From Victivallales bacterium (GTDB lineage: Bacteria; Verrucomicrobiota; Lentisphaeria; Oligosphaerales; Lenti-02), in the NCBI GenBank assembly GCA_018648945.1, contig JABGQJ010000057.1, positions 1 to 19,643 on the forward strand: a DNA stretch of 19,643 nucleotides, read 5' to 3'. The notes below the pieces were generated by a model. The model was not told the origin of the DNA. It did not search any database and was given only the letters and a program-made list of their open reading frames with translations. The position numbers were made by a program, and so were the translations under genes. Each line of letters starts with the position of its first letter. The stretch's first letter is position 1. Positions 1 to 9,169 of this stretch are shown in pieces.

Positions 1-31
1 CTTCGTCGTGAATCCTTCCCAACTCAACCAG

Positions 32-59
32 TTGCCTTGCCCGATGGTAAGACTATGCT
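32..59 (+). promoter_or_regulatory. Possible sigma70-type promoter of fucI
   Basis: TTGCCT (32-37) and TATGCT (54-59) are separated by 16 nt, a reasonable but imperfect match to -35/-10 boxes. They lie about 65 nt upstream of the fucose isomerase start. No operator was recognised between this site and the gene. This is inference from motif similarity only. Confidence 0.35.
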
Positions 60-123
60 ATTGGTTTCGTCCGTACCACACGAGAACACGATTCCTTTCT
101 TTGCACCCCAAGGAGACAGCATC

Positions 124-1980
124 ATGTCCCGCCCCGACTTCTCCGCGCTGGCGAACAAACAGCGTGACTTCCTGTCGTCCGAGCAGACCACCGTCGGGCA
201 TACGCCGACCATTGCCCTCACGCCCTGCGTGGATGGCCGTACCGGTGCCTACGAGGACAACGTCGAGCGCACCTGGCGCATGGTGGAGAAGGTCTACGAC
301 TTGATCGATGCCAAGGTTCGCCTGCCCGGCAACCGCAAGGTCCGGATCGTGGTTGCCCCCGAGATTGTCTACGGCCCCCGCAGTGGTGCCGTGGCCCAGG
401 AGTACTACACCCAGCAGGGCGTGTGCGCCAATATCTGGATCAGCCGGTCCTGGTGCTACAGCGATGAGCTGATGAGCACCTGCTCCGGCGTCGGCTCCAG
501 CGAATGGATCCAGGCCGCCTACGGTCTAAACCAGACCGACCGTCCCGGTGCCGTCTGGCTGAAGGCCTTCACCGCCGCCATGGACGAGAAGAAGCGCCCC
601 ATCTTCGGCATCTACAATCCTGACCTCGAAGACGAGGAAGGCCCGATCTGCGACTATGTGGCCGAGCGCTTGCTCAGCTTCGCCCGTTGCGCCGCCACCG
701 TCGGCGAGATGCGCGGCAAGAACTACCTCAGCGTCGGCTCCGTCTCCATGGGCATCATCGGCTCCGACGTGCGCCGCAACATCATGCAGGACTACCTCGG
801 CATGGGCTCGGTCAGCGTCGACATGGTCGCGCTGCAAGGCCGCATGGCGCGGGGCGTCTACGACAAGGACGAGGTCGACAAGGCCTTTGCGTTCTTCAAG
901 GACAAGTTCGAGATCGACTTCGGCGAGGGCGACCGTCCCCAGCCCAATGCCGAACTCCTCTACGACTGCTGCAAGATGGCGGTCATCGTCAAGGACATGA
1001 TGACGGGCAATTGCCGGCTGGCCGATCCGGCCGTGGGTGCCGCCCAGGGCTTCCGGGCCGATGTGGAAACCGCGCAGGGCAACAACGCCATCGTCGCCGG
1101 TACCCAGGGCCAGCGCCAGTGGACCGACCTCTACCCGAACTTCGACCTGGTCGAGTCCATCCTCGGCTCCAGCTTCGACTGGAACGGGTTTGGCGACGGC
1201 CGCGTCATTGCTACCGAGAATGACAGCAAGAACGGCGTCGGCATGCTGATGGCCCACTTGGTCACCGGCGGCATTCCCCAGATGTTTGCCGATATCCGCA
1301 CCAACTGGACCCCCGAGTCCATCGAGACCGCGACCGGCGTCGATGTGCGCGATGTCTGCCCCCGCGGCCTGATCGACAAGCGCAACTCCGGCGCCGCCGC
1401 CCTCGACTACGCCGTTGACATCTTCAAGCTCGTCCCCGGCAGTGAGAACATGAGCGTGCAGGAAGTGTGGAACGCCATCTGCGACTGTCCCGAGCTCCAA
1501 GGCAAGCTGATGGACGCCGCCTGCAAGGGCACTACCTACATGGGCGCCGAGCTCACCTACTTCCCCGGCGACGGCCTGTCCAGCTCCTACTGCTGCCCCG
1601 GTGGCGTGCCCATGACCGCCTACCGCCTCAATGTGGTCGGCGACATGCTCACCGCCTCCATCGTCGAAGGCGAGACCGTCATGTTGCCTCAGAACGTGAT
1701 CGACCATATCAGCGAGTGCACGAACGCGACCTGGCCCGAGGGCTACTGGACTCCCTTCGGCATGACCTCCTTCGAGTACATGAGCAAGATCGGCCCGAAC
1801 CACGATGCCAACAGCTTTGGCCTCATCGGTGCGGACATGATCACCCTCTGCGCCATGCTCCGCATCCCCGTGGACATGCACAACGTAGACGAGAAGGACA
1901 TCTTCCGCCCCACCATGTGGGATCGCTTCGGCGGTGATGACTTCCGCGCTTGCGCCTATCTCGGCCCACTGTTTGGCTGA
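124..1980 (+). CDS. fucI: L-fucose isomerase
   Basis: This 618-residue cytoplasmic enzyme interconverts L-fucose and L-fuculose, the first step of intracellular fucose catabolism; family members also act on D-arabinose. Alignment from memory with the 591-residue E. coli FucI shows close similarity along the whole length, including GAVWLKAFTAA, the QGQRQWTDLYPN block, SSFDWNG and MLRIPVDMHNV. The Mn-binding/catalytic residues of E. coli (Glu337, Asp361, His528) correspond to Glu365 (in ATENDS), Asp390 (in FADIRT) and His560 (in GPNHDA). The ATG at 124 is chosen because AGGAGA (111-116) precedes it by 7 nt; an earlier in-frame ATG at 37 has no such site and would add a non-homologous tail. The gene stands alone, with a hairpin after it and a probable new promoter before the next gene. 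It pairs functionally with the GH95 fucosidase at 10692-13070. Confidence 0.96.
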   Translation: MSRPDFSALANKQRDFLSSEQTTVGHTPTIALTPCVDGRTGAYEDNVERTWRMVEKVYDLIDAKVRLPGNRKVRIVVAPEIVYGPRSGAVAQEYYTQQGVCANIWISRSWCYSDELMSTCSGVGSSEWIQAAYGLNQTDRPGAVWLKAFTAAMDEKKRPIFGIYNPDLEDEEGPICDYVAERLLSFARCAATVGEMRGKNYLSVGSVSMGIIGSDVRRNIMQDYLGMGSVSVDMVALQGRMARGVYDKDEVDKAFAFFKDKFEIDFGEGDRPQPNAELLYDCCKMAVIVKDMMTGNCRLADPAVGAAQGFRADVETAQGNNAIVAGTQGQRQWTDLYPNFDLVESILGSSFDWNGFGDGRVIATENDSKNGVGMLMAHLVTGGIPQMFADIRTNWTPESIETATGVDVRDVCPRGLIDKRNSGAAALDYAVDIFKLVPGSENMSVQEVWNAICDCPELQGKLMDAACKGTTYMGAELTYFPGDGLSSSYCCPGGVPMTAYRLNVVGDMLTASIVEGETVMLPQNVIDHISECTNATWPEGYWTPFGMTSFEYMSKIGPNHDANSFGLIGADMITLCAMLRIPVDMHNVDEKDIFRPTMWDRFGGDDFRACAYLGPLFG

Positions 1981-2004
1981 GCGCTAGAATCACTGTATTC
2001 GCGG

Positions 2005-2034
2005 ACGGGCGTCCCTGGCAACGGGGACGCCCGT
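2005..2034 (+). terminator. Perfect GC-rich hairpin after fucI, possible terminator
   Basis: An 11-bp perfect inverted repeat, ACGGGCGTCCC (2005-2015) and GGGACGCCCGT (2024-2034), with an 8-nt loop, begins 25 nt after the fucI stop. It is not followed by a T-run, so if it terminates it is not a textbook intrinsic terminator. It could also stabilise the 3' end of the mRNA. Confidence 0.5.
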
Positions 2035-2069
2035 TCTGCGTCTGGGAGGGGGGGGGAGGGGAGACTCAC

Positions 2070-2096
2070 CACGAAGGCACGAAGGACACGAAGAAG
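2070..2096. repeat. CACGAAGG short tandem repeat
   Basis: Two perfect CACGAAGG octamers (2070-2077, 2078-2085) and a third, slightly changed copy after one extra A (2087-2094) lie in the gap between fucI and the transporter. The surrounding 2041-2125 is very purine-rich. From memory, similar CACGAAGG stretches occur between genes in PVC genomes. No coding potential is credible here. Confidence 0.6.
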
Positions 2097-2160
2097 AGGG
2101 AGAGGGGAGAAGAAGGGAGAAGGAGGAAGTCAGGACCACGTTTGGGTTTCCCGGCCCACC

Positions 2161-2205
2161 GTCCGCTGCGTCCACTCTGTCCGCTCTGTCCACTGAGTCC
2201 ACTTC
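2161..2205. repeat. Five tandem 9-bp GTCC-anchored repeats
   Basis: Five contiguous nonamers start at 2161, 2170, 2179, 2188 and 2197. All begin with GTCC and have C at position 6 and T at position 7 (GTCCRCT). The array stops 2 nt before the -35 box of the probable transporter promoter. A related 9-bp periodic array lies at 13249-13284. With the hairpin and the octamers it accounts for most of the 340-nt gap 1981-2320; nothing else in that gap looks functional except the promoter. Confidence 0.75.
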
Positions 2206-2206
2206 T

Positions 2207-2235
2207 TTGACTTGACGGCGTAGCTACGGTATGGT
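2207..2235 (+). promoter_or_regulatory. Probable sigma70-type promoter of the transporter operon
   Basis: TTGACT (2207-2212) and TATGGT (2230-2235) are separated by exactly 17 nt. This is the best -35/-10 match upstream of any gene in the window. It would start transcription around 2242, well before the preferred transporter start at 2321, and argues against the upstream in-frame start at 2231. It abuts the 9-bp repeat array. Confidence 0.5.
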
Positions 2236-2320
2236 CGCGTGGCCTAGAGATCGTGCCACGCGGCGGTTCGTCGGGAGCTGCTGCGGATGGCTGACGCAGG
2301 ACATGGATGAGGTGATGGCA

Positions 2321-4117
2321 ATGATGGTTCCAGGTGTCGCAGCGGCGGGTGGCTTGGCGTTTCTGGATTGGACAGTGCTGGTCGTCTACCTGGCCGGGAC
2401 GATTGCCCTAGGCGCGAGCTTCTACAAGGGACAGAGGACCACCAAGGACTTCTTCCTGGCGGGACGCTCCATGGGCTGGCTGCCAGTGGGGCTTTCGGTG
2501 GTGGCGACGCTGTTCAGTGCGATCAGCTACATCGCGCTGCCCTCCGTGAACCAGAAATACGGACTGGTGTTCCTGACCGGCGCGGTTGCGGTGTTCTTCT
2601 GCATCCCCATCGTCACCCGCGTCTTCATGCCCTTCTACCACAGGATGCAGTGCTACAGCGCCTATGAGTATCTGGAGAAACGCTTCGACGTGCGTGTGCG
2701 CACCATGGCCAGCGGGCTCTTCATCGTCTGGCGCATTGTCTGGATGAGTACCGCCGTCTACGTGCCATCCGTGGCCCTGCGCGCGGCCACCGGTGGCCAG
2801 ATTCCGCTCGTCCCCACCATCATCGTACTCGGCATCTTCGCCACCTTCTACACCATGCTTGGTGGCATGAAGGCGGTGATCTGGACGGATGTGGTTCAGT
2901 TCGTGGTCCTGTTCGGCGGCATGATCCTGGGCATCATTTTCATCCTCAGAGCCGTCCCCGGCGGCTTCGGCGCGATCTGGGAGACAGCGGCGGCCAACGG
3001 CAAGACCACACTGATCACCCCCATCCCCGAGATGGCCGCTGCCAATTCCCTCGGCGCCAAACTCCACGCCTACTTCTTCCTCACGAGCGAGAAGTGCACG
3101 CTCCTGGCCGTGCTCGTGGCCAGCTTCGTCGGACACATCGGCTTCTACACGGTGGACCAAGCCACCGTGCAGCGCTACTTCACCGCCAAGAGCCTCAAGG
3201 ATTCACGCCGCTCCTTCTGGGTAAACGCCTTCGCCAATGTCTCTCTCCACGTGGGGCTGGCCTTCCTCGGACTGGCGCTCTTTGCCTACTTCAAACAGAA
3301 CCCGCATCCCGAGATGATCAATGGCGAGGCATTCAGGACCGACTGGGGCTACCCCTATTTCGCCGCCACGGCCTTGCCGGCCGGCGTGGCCGGTCTGATC
3401 CTGGCTGCCCTCTATGCGGCAACCATGTCCAGCGTGGATTCGGGCATCAATTCCTGCACCACTGCCTTCATGGTGGACTTCTGGCGGCGGCTCAGGTACG
3501 GCGACATCTCGGTGAACGCCATCGGCGACTCCGAGGAGAAGAGCAAGGGCGATCTGCGCATGGTGCGGATCATGACTGTGCTGCTCGGCACCTTCGTGAC
3601 CATCATCGCCTGTTTCGTCGGCCAGCTTGGCAGCATCATCGTCATCGCGGGCAAGCTGGTGAATGGTTTCTGTGGTCCCATGTTCGTGATCTTCCTGATG
3701 GGCATGTTCACGCGCCGCGCCAAGTCCCTCGGCGTGATCTATGGGGCCGTCATTTCGCTCTGCGTCATGTGGTACCTCAGCTTCTTTGCGGAGATCACGC
3801 TTAATTTCAAGTGGACCTCCACGCTGGGGTTCGTGATCTCCCTGACCTCCTGCTATGGCTTGAGCCTGTACCAGAGCGTGCTCACGTCCGTGGCGACGAA
3901 GGGCCGGAAACTGTACAAGGCGTTCACCTATCTCAGTGTCGTCTGCATCGCGATAGCGATCCTGTTTGGGCTCTTCCCGATCATGGGGTCGGTGTCCTTT
4001 GTCGTGGCTCTACTGGCGAGTGCGGCGACCGTGTACTTCTACGGGGAATGCGCGGGCCTGAGTATCGATGCTGGGAAGCTCGACTGGACCTTCCGTGAAC
4101 AGCGCAAGACATGGTAG
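2321..4117 (+). CDS. Sodium:solute symporter (SSS family) transporter
   Basis: An inner-membrane protein of 598 residues with many hydrophobic helices, beginning with LDWTVLVVYLAGTIALG and followed by the family's KDFFLAGRSMGW loop. The signature AATMSSVDSGINSCTTAFMVD (around residues 365-385) and the GLPSVNQKYG-like early loop fit the SSS family, which couples Na+ entry to uptake of sugars, amino acids or organic acids. The substrate cannot be read from sequence; the context (fucose isomerase upstream, two polysaccharide-active proteins downstream) suggests a sugar or sugar acid. ATG 2321 is preferred because GAGGTG (2309-2314) lies 6 nt before it; ATG 2303 is the alternative, with only a badly spaced AGGA. 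It is probably the first gene of an operon; the next gene starts 40 nt after its stop. Confidence 0.92.
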   Translation: MMVPGVAAAGGLAFLDWTVLVVYLAGTIALGASFYKGQRTTKDFFLAGRSMGWLPVGLSVVATLFSAISYIALPSVNQKYGLVFLTGAVAVFFCIPIVTRVFMPFYHRMQCYSAYEYLEKRFDVRVRTMASGLFIVWRIVWMSTAVYVPSVALRAATGGQIPLVPTIIVLGIFATFYTMLGGMKAVIWTDVVQFVVLFGGMILGIIFILRAVPGGFGAIWETAAANGKTTLITPIPEMAAANSLGAKLHAYFFLTSEKCTLLAVLVASFVGHIGFYTVDQATVQRYFTAKSLKDSRRSFWVNAFANVSLHVGLAFLGLALFAYFKQNPHPEMINGEAFRTDWGYPYFAATALPAGVAGLILAALYAATMSSVDSGINSCTTAFMVDFWRRLRYGDISVNAIGDSEEKSKGDLRMVRIMTVLLGTFVTIIACFVGQLGSIIVIAGKLVNGFCGPMFVIFLMGMFTRRAKSLGVIYGAVISLCVMWYLSFFAEITLNFKWTSTLGFVISLTSCYGLSLYQSVLTSVATKGRKLYKAFTYLSVVCIAIAILFGLFPIMGSVSFVVALLASAATVYFYGECAGLSIDAGKLDWTFREQRKTW

Positions 4118-4157
4118 ACGCAACCAACGGCGAGGGGAGCAACGAACGAGGTACATG

Positions 4158-6590
4158 ATGTCTGCGAAACGAATGGTCTTCTCCCTAGTCGCCCTGGCTG
4201 CGTGCGCTCTATTCGCACAGGTCCCGACCGTTCCCGCTTCCGGCGGCCCTGTATTCCCTGAGTTCCAACTCGACAACACGGCGGCAGCACAAGCCCTCTT
4301 CGTGCCCATGGAGGGTAGCCTGCCGGTGTCGCTGGTCCCGGCGGGCAAGCAGCACTGGGTCCGCTTGCCGGTCAACTTCGTCGGGACCGACCATGACCGG
4401 GCCAGTTGGGATGTCCAGGTGACGACCGATCTCTCGGTGGCCCAAGGCATCGAGTTCGACTTCTACAGCCCCGATTCCAGCCCGGTCAGCAGCTTGGCCG
4501 TCTATTTCCGGAGCGGCGATGGTTGGTATAGCGCGCGCTTCGGCGTGGAGCGCGATGGCGAGTGGCAGCGGGTGCTGATTGACAAGAGCGCTACGGGAAC
4601 CGAAGGCGAACCCGCCGGTTGGTCCCAGGTCGATGCCATCCGCATCTGCGGCTGGCGCGGGACTGCCAAGGACACCTTCCTGAGCATCGCCAATCTGCGT
4701 CCGGTGGGTGCCGATGCCGACATCCTCGTCGTGCGCGCCGACTCCTGCGCGACTGCCGGCGATGCCGAATCCACGGGGTATTCGCAGTTTGCCGGATATG
4801 TAGCTTCCTGCCTGCGCGATGCCGGGCTGGAGCACGCGCTGCTCTCCGACCTTGATGCCACACCCGCGCGCCTCAAGGGCCGCAAACTCGTCATTCTGCC
4901 CTACAACCCCCGCCTCCCCGAAGGACTCCTCCCCATCCTCAAGGACTTCGTCGATCAAGGCGGCAAGGTCATCACCCTCTACTCCCTCCCGCAGGGCATT
5001 CCCGAACTGATTGGGTTCAAGCGGGGTGTAGTGGACGTTCCGGAGGGCGGGCGCTACCAGGGCTTTGCCCGAGTGGGCGATGGCCTTGAGGGGCAACCCG
5101 AGTTCGCGGGGCAGGCCTCCTGGCGTTCCCACTCCGCCGAACCCATTCCCGGCACCAGCCGCACCGTCGCCGTCTGGCGCTCTGCCGATGGCAAAGACAC
5201 GTCTGTACCCGCCATCGTGGTTTCGGATCGCGGTGCCCATGTGGGGCACGTCTGGCTCAAGGACGACTGGGCCAACAAGAAGACACTCCTGCTCTCCCTC
5301 GTGGCGGGCACCGTCCCCGGCGTCTGGCAGAGGGCCGCCGAGAAGGAGTTCGCCAAGATCGGTGTCTTCGGGAAGTTCCGGAGCTTCAAGGAGACCCTGG
5401 CGGCTCTGAAGAAGACGCAGATTAAGGAAGCAGCTTTGGCCGTCTACAACGGGACGGTTCGCCGCGAGCAGGGCGGCGCACACCTGGCGAGGAAGCGGTG
5501 GCGCGAGTCCATCGCCATGTCCCAGCTGGCAGCCAAGGATATGCTCCGCGCCTGGTGCCTCTCCCAGCCCAGCCAGAAGGGCGAGTTTCGGGCCTTTTGG
5601 TGCCATAGCGCCTTCGGCATTACCGGCAAGAGCTGGGACGAAGCCATCAAGCAACTGGCCGATAGCGGCTTCAACGCCATCCTCCCCAACATGCTCTGGG
5701 GCGGCACCGCCTTCTACCCCAGCAAGGTGTTGCCCGAATACCGGGAACTGGCCACCAAGGGCGACCAGATCGCCCAGTGTCTCACCGCCTGCCGCAAGTA
5801 TGGTGTGGAGTGCCACGTGTGGAAGGTGAACTGGAACACGGGCGGTCGAGCGGACAAGGACTTCTTGGCCAAGATGGCCGCCGCCAAGCGCGTCCAAGTG
5901 AGCGATACCGGTGAAGTGAAGGACGAGTGGCTCTGCCCCTCCCATCCCGAGAACCAAGCTCTCGAGGTCGCCGCCATGGTGGAGCTCGCCAAGAACTACG
6001 CAGTGGATGGCATTCACTTCGACTACATCCGCTATCCCAGCAATCGTTTCTGCTTCTGCGATGGCTGCCGTGTCCGCTTCGAGCAACGGATCGGTCGCAA
6101 GGTCGCCAATTGGCCTGCGGACATTAAGGATGACAAGGCCCTGAAACAACAGTGGCTCGACTTCCGGCGCAGCAACATCGACACCGTCGTCCGGCAGGTG
6201 TCCGAGCAAGCGCGCAAGGTGCGCCCCGGCATCAAGATCTCCGCCGCTGTATTCCGCAACTGGCCCGTCGACCGCGACGGCGTGGGCCAGGACTGGAAGC
6301 TCTGGTGCGACAAGGGCTGGCTCGACTTCGTCTGCCCCATGGACTACACCGAGAGCAACGCCACATTCCGTAACCAAGTCAAGGCCCAGGTCGGCTACGC
6401 GGGCAAGGTCCCCGTCTATCCTGGCATCGGACTCAGTGTCTGGCGCGATCCGCAGGATGTGGTGAAGCTCATCGAGCAGATCGAGATCTCCCGCAAGTAC
6501 AAGACCGGCGGTTTCACCATCTTCGAGTACAACTCGCGGATGGCAGGCGTTCTGCCCCTTGTCTCCCTAGGGACGACCTCGACGAAGTAG
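4158..6590 (+). CDS. Secreted GHL10-type glycoside hydrolase-like protein with GATase-like middle domain
   Basis: Length is 810 residues. A signal peptide is evident (MSAKRMVFSLVALAACALFA, then cleavage near PASGG). Residues about 25-180 look like a beta-sandwich carbohydrate-binding-type module. Residues about 187-290 (DILVVRADS ... LKGRKLVILPYNPRLP ... VDQGGKVITLYS) resemble the class I GATase-like fold found in beta-galactosidase trimerisation domains. Residues about 476-790 match the GHL10/DUF187 TIM barrel (PF02638): FRAFWCHSAFG, then DGIHFDYIRYP at 617-627 with the likely acidic residues Asp617 and Asp622, then CPMDYT at 726-731. A small Cys cluster (FCFCDGC) follows the first acidic motif. 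The family probably hydrolyses glycosidic bonds; the substrate is unknown. GAGGT (4148-4152) favours ATG 4158 over the adjacent ATG 4155. It sits 40 nt after the transporter and 31 nt before the next gene. Confidence 0.85.
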   Translation: MSAKRMVFSLVALAACALFAQVPTVPASGGPVFPEFQLDNTAAAQALFVPMEGSLPVSLVPAGKQHWVRLPVNFVGTDHDRASWDVQVTTDLSVAQGIEFDFYSPDSSPVSSLAVYFRSGDGWYSARFGVERDGEWQRVLIDKSATGTEGEPAGWSQVDAIRICGWRGTAKDTFLSIANLRPVGADADILVVRADSCATAGDAESTGYSQFAGYVASCLRDAGLEHALLSDLDATPARLKGRKLVILPYNPRLPEGLLPILKDFVDQGGKVITLYSLPQGIPELIGFKRGVVDVPEGGRYQGFARVGDGLEGQPEFAGQASWRSHSAEPIPGTSRTVAVWRSADGKDTSVPAIVVSDRGAHVGHVWLKDDWANKKTLLLSLVAGTVPGVWQRAAEKEFAKIGVFGKFRSFKETLAALKKTQIKEAALAVYNGTVRREQGGAHLARKRWRESIAMSQLAAKDMLRAWCLSQPSQKGEFRAFWCHSAFGITGKSWDEAIKQLADSGFNAILPNMLWGGTAFYPSKVLPEYRELATKGDQIAQCLTACRKYGVECHVWKVNWNTGGRADKDFLAKMAAAKRVQVSDTGEVKDEWLCPSHPENQALEVAAMVELAKNYAVDGIHFDYIRYPSNRFCFCDGCRVRFEQRIGRKVANWPADIKDDKALKQQWLDFRRSNIDTVVRQVSEQARKVRPGIKISAAVFRNWPVDRDGVGQDWKLWCDKGWLDFVCPMDYTESNATFRNQVKAQVGYAGKVPVYPGIGLSVWRDPQDVVKLIEQIEISRKYKTGGFTIFEYNSRMAGVLPLVSLGTTSTK

Positions 6591-6621
6591 CTATCATGCA
6601 TCCACGGCCAGGGAGTTGCCC

Positions 6622-9147
6622 GTGCTGTCTCTTCACCGGAACTGCTGTCTTGGGCTCGCGCTGGTCCTCGGCACGTTCGTGCAGGCGGTGCCGGGGGATG
6701 GGGAGTTGCGTTTGACGAAGAAAGCGATCCATCCTGTTCGGCGGGTCGATCCGTCTCCGGCTGGCGGTGTCGCGGTCAGCGTGAACCCGCCGCCGTTGTT
6801 GTGGCCCGCGAAGAGGGGGGCCAAGACGACCTACGATGTCCGGCTGTCCCAGAGTGGAGAGTTCCCCAAAGGGGGCACCATCGCGGCTGCGGGGCTGCGA
6901 TGGGCGATGTTCAATGCGCACCAGGCCTTGGCCGCCGGTACGTGGTACTGGCAGTACCGGATTGGCGGCGGCGAGTGGTCTGCTGTTGCCGAGTTCAGGG
7001 TCGGCGATGGCGCTCGTCTCTGCGTGATCCCACCCGCTGCGGAACTGGTCGCTCGTTGCCCAGTGTCCCACCCAAGGGTGTTGGTGAAGGCGGATGGTTG
7101 GGCCGCATTCCGTGAGCGCGTCAAGGGTGATCCGGAGGCCAGGAAGATGCTCCGGAACGCGAAGCGGACACTCGGTGCCGAACCGTCTACGGAGGAGAGC
7201 GGGAAACCGACCAAGCAGGGCAAGAACGAGTACCAGCAGCGAGTCCTGGCGAGGTGGGCCAGCAAGGGTCTCGGCGGGCGCGTATCGGGGCGCGTGCAGA
7301 CGCTCTGCAAGGCGTATGTGCTGACCGGAGACGAGAAGTACGCCCGCGAGGCGATCCGACACGGCCTGAGTGTCGCACAGTTCGATCCTGACGGGGTTAC
7401 CAGCCTGCGGGTGAGCGACTTTGGTGACGGGGCCTGCCTGCGGGCGCTCGCCTACACCTACGACACGTGCTACGAGTTCCTCACCGCCGACGAGAAGGCC
7501 ATGTTGCTGAAGGCCATCCAGGCCCGCGGCTCCCGGCTCTTCAACCGGTACCGGAACAGTATCGAGACCACGGTTTTCAGTGCCCACGTGTGGCAGCACA
7601 TCCTGCATGAGTTCGCCGATGCTGCCTTTGCGACCGCCCACGATCTGCCGGAGGCCGAGGAGTGGGTGCGCTACCTCTACGAGCTGTGGCTCAATCGTGT
7701 CCCGCTGATGGGCGGCGACGACGGCGGCTGGGCCAATGGCAACAGCTACTTCGGGACCAACCTGCGGACACTTGCCTATGTGCCAGCTTTCTTCCGGGAT
7801 CTGGTGGGCATTGACCTTATGGATCAGCCGTGGTACCGGAACACGATGTACTACCAGATCTATACCTGGCCTCCGGGCTCCAAGTGCGATGGCTTCGGCG
7901 ATGGTGGCGAGAAGCTTGGGGGGGCAGCGGGGACGCCTATCCAGCAGCGGTACGCATTCGTGGACCTCTTGGCCCGACATTTCGGAGATGCCTACGGTGC
8001 CTGGTATGTGGACCGGTGTTTCGCGGCTACGGGGGAACGCGTCTTCAAGGAGGGAAGCCTGGCTTGGTATCGTCTGCGCTTTGGCGACGCGATGAAGCCG
8101 GTGGCGCCGGTTGGCCAGTTCGACTTGCCCTTGGCCCGGGCGTTCCGCGACATCGGCGTGGTGGCCATGCACACCAATCTGAACGATATCTCAGGCAACT
8201 TGATGGTGGCCTTCCGGTCCAGTCCCTTTGGCGGCTACAACCACGCGCACGCCGACCAGAACTCCTTCAACGTTCTCTTTGGCGGCCAGCGGCTGTTCGC
8301 CAACACGGGGTACTACATCACCTATGGCGACCCGCACTTCAAGGGCTGGTACACGCACACGGTGGGGCACAATTCCGTGCTCATCGACGGCAAGGGCCAG
8401 AAACAGGGCAGCACGGAGGCATACGGCTGGATCCCGCGTTTCCTGAACGGCAAGACGCTGGCCTACTGCTCCGGCGATGCGAGCAACGCCTACCCGGGAA
8501 CAGGGCTGACCCGCTTCCGCCGCCACATGGTTCTGCTCCGTCCCGGGACGGTGATCGTCTACGACGAGTTGGAGGCCGACCACCCGGCGGAGTGGACCTG
8601 GCTGCTTCATGCCGACAAGAGGATTCGGGAGGCAGGCGGGATGCTGTCTGTGCAGACCCCCAGTGCGGTCGCCACGGCGCAGGTCCAGGCGAGTGCCGGG
8701 CTGGGCTGGACCATCGACTCGACCTTCGTCCCCCCCGCCGACAACTGGCACGGCAGGAAGAAGAAGGGCGGGGACGTGATCGAATACCCGGACCAGTGGC
8801 ATGCCAGAGCGGTCACCAAAGGCAAGGCAGCAGGGGCACGGTTCCTCGCTGTCCTGGTCGTGACCGGGGCGGGCGCGGAGGCAGTGAGTGCGCGTCGCGA
8901 CGGGGCGGGAGCGCTGCCCGTGGCAGGCTGGTCCGTGAAGGCCGAACTGGATCCCGGCAGGCCCACCGCTCTGGCCGTTCGCCGCGATGATGGCAGCAGT
9001 GTCCTGACGCTGGGGCACGAATCTGTCGGACTTGGGGGCAAGACCTACCGGACGAACACGCCTGGTGCGACCTTGCTCGTTGAATTGGTCGATGGCGAAG
9101 TCAGCGTCAAGCAGGCAGTGGATGAACTGCCGGCTGCCGCTCGCTGA
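6622..9147 (+). CDS. Secreted heparinase II/III-like protein (DUF4962 type)
   Basis: Length is 841 residues. The N-terminus (LSLHRNCCLGLALVLGTFVQA) is a signal peptide, so the product is exported. Residues about 30-130 form a fibronectin-like DUF4962 region (VNPPPLLWP ... YDVRLSQSGEF). An alpha/alpha toroid-like helical part follows to about 500, then a beta-sandwich C-terminal part with the heparinase II/III signatures YNHAHADQNSF (His541, His543, Asp545, Asn547) and VGHNSVLIDGKGQ (around 582). These motifs belong to lyases that cleave uronic-acid-containing polysaccharides by beta-elimination; the exact substrate cannot be assigned. A GTG start at 6622 is chosen because GGGAG (6611-6615) lies 6 nt before it, whereas the TTG at 6616 touches the ribosome site directly. 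It is probably cotranscribed with the GHL10 gene and transporter. Confidence 0.87.
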   Translation: MLSLHRNCCLGLALVLGTFVQAVPGDGELRLTKKAIHPVRRVDPSPAGGVAVSVNPPPLLWPAKRGAKTTYDVRLSQSGEFPKGGTIAAAGLRWAMFNAHQALAAGTWYWQYRIGGGEWSAVAEFRVGDGARLCVIPPAAELVARCPVSHPRVLVKADGWAAFRERVKGDPEARKMLRNAKRTLGAEPSTEESGKPTKQGKNEYQQRVLARWASKGLGGRVSGRVQTLCKAYVLTGDEKYAREAIRHGLSVAQFDPDGVTSLRVSDFGDGACLRALAYTYDTCYEFLTADEKAMLLKAIQARGSRLFNRYRNSIETTVFSAHVWQHILHEFADAAFATAHDLPEAEEWVRYLYELWLNRVPLMGGDDGGWANGNSYFGTNLRTLAYVPAFFRDLVGIDLMDQPWYRNTMYYQIYTWPPGSKCDGFGDGGEKLGGAAGTPIQQRYAFVDLLARHFGDAYGAWYVDRCFAATGERVFKEGSLAWYRLRFGDAMKPVAPVGQFDLPLARAFRDIGVVAMHTNLNDISGNLMVAFRSSPFGGYNHAHADQNSFNVLFGGQRLFANTGYYITYGDPHFKGWYTHTVGHNSVLIDGKGQKQGSTEAYGWIPRFLNGKTLAYCSGDASNAYPGTGLTRFRRHMVLLRPGTVIVYDELEADHPAEWTWLLHADKRIREAGGMLSVQTPSAVATAQVQASAGLGWTIDSTFVPPADNWHGRKKKGGDVIEYPDQWHARAVTKGKAAGARFLAVLVVTGAGAEAVSARRDGAGALPVAGWSVKAELDPGRPTALAVRRDDGSSVLTLGHESVGLGGKTYRTNTPGATLLVELVDGEVSVKQAVDELPAAAR

Positions 9148-9169
9148 TCCGGCATGGTCGGGCCGGGCC

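Noticed and set aside
526..1881. 451-codon open frame antisense to fucI
   Set aside because: It is the exact opposite strand of a confidently assigned gene, with low-complexity Ala/Gly/Val/His/Asp composition caused by high third-position GC. No ribosome site or domain was seen.
4209..6377. 722-codon open frame antisense to the GHL10 gene
   Set aside because: Composition is typical of a mirror frame in GC-rich coding DNA; the sense strand has a signal peptide, domain motifs and operon spacing.
6514..8172. 552-codon open frame antisense to the heparinase-like gene
   Set aside because: No recognisable domain, and it would overlap two well-supported genes on the opposite strand.
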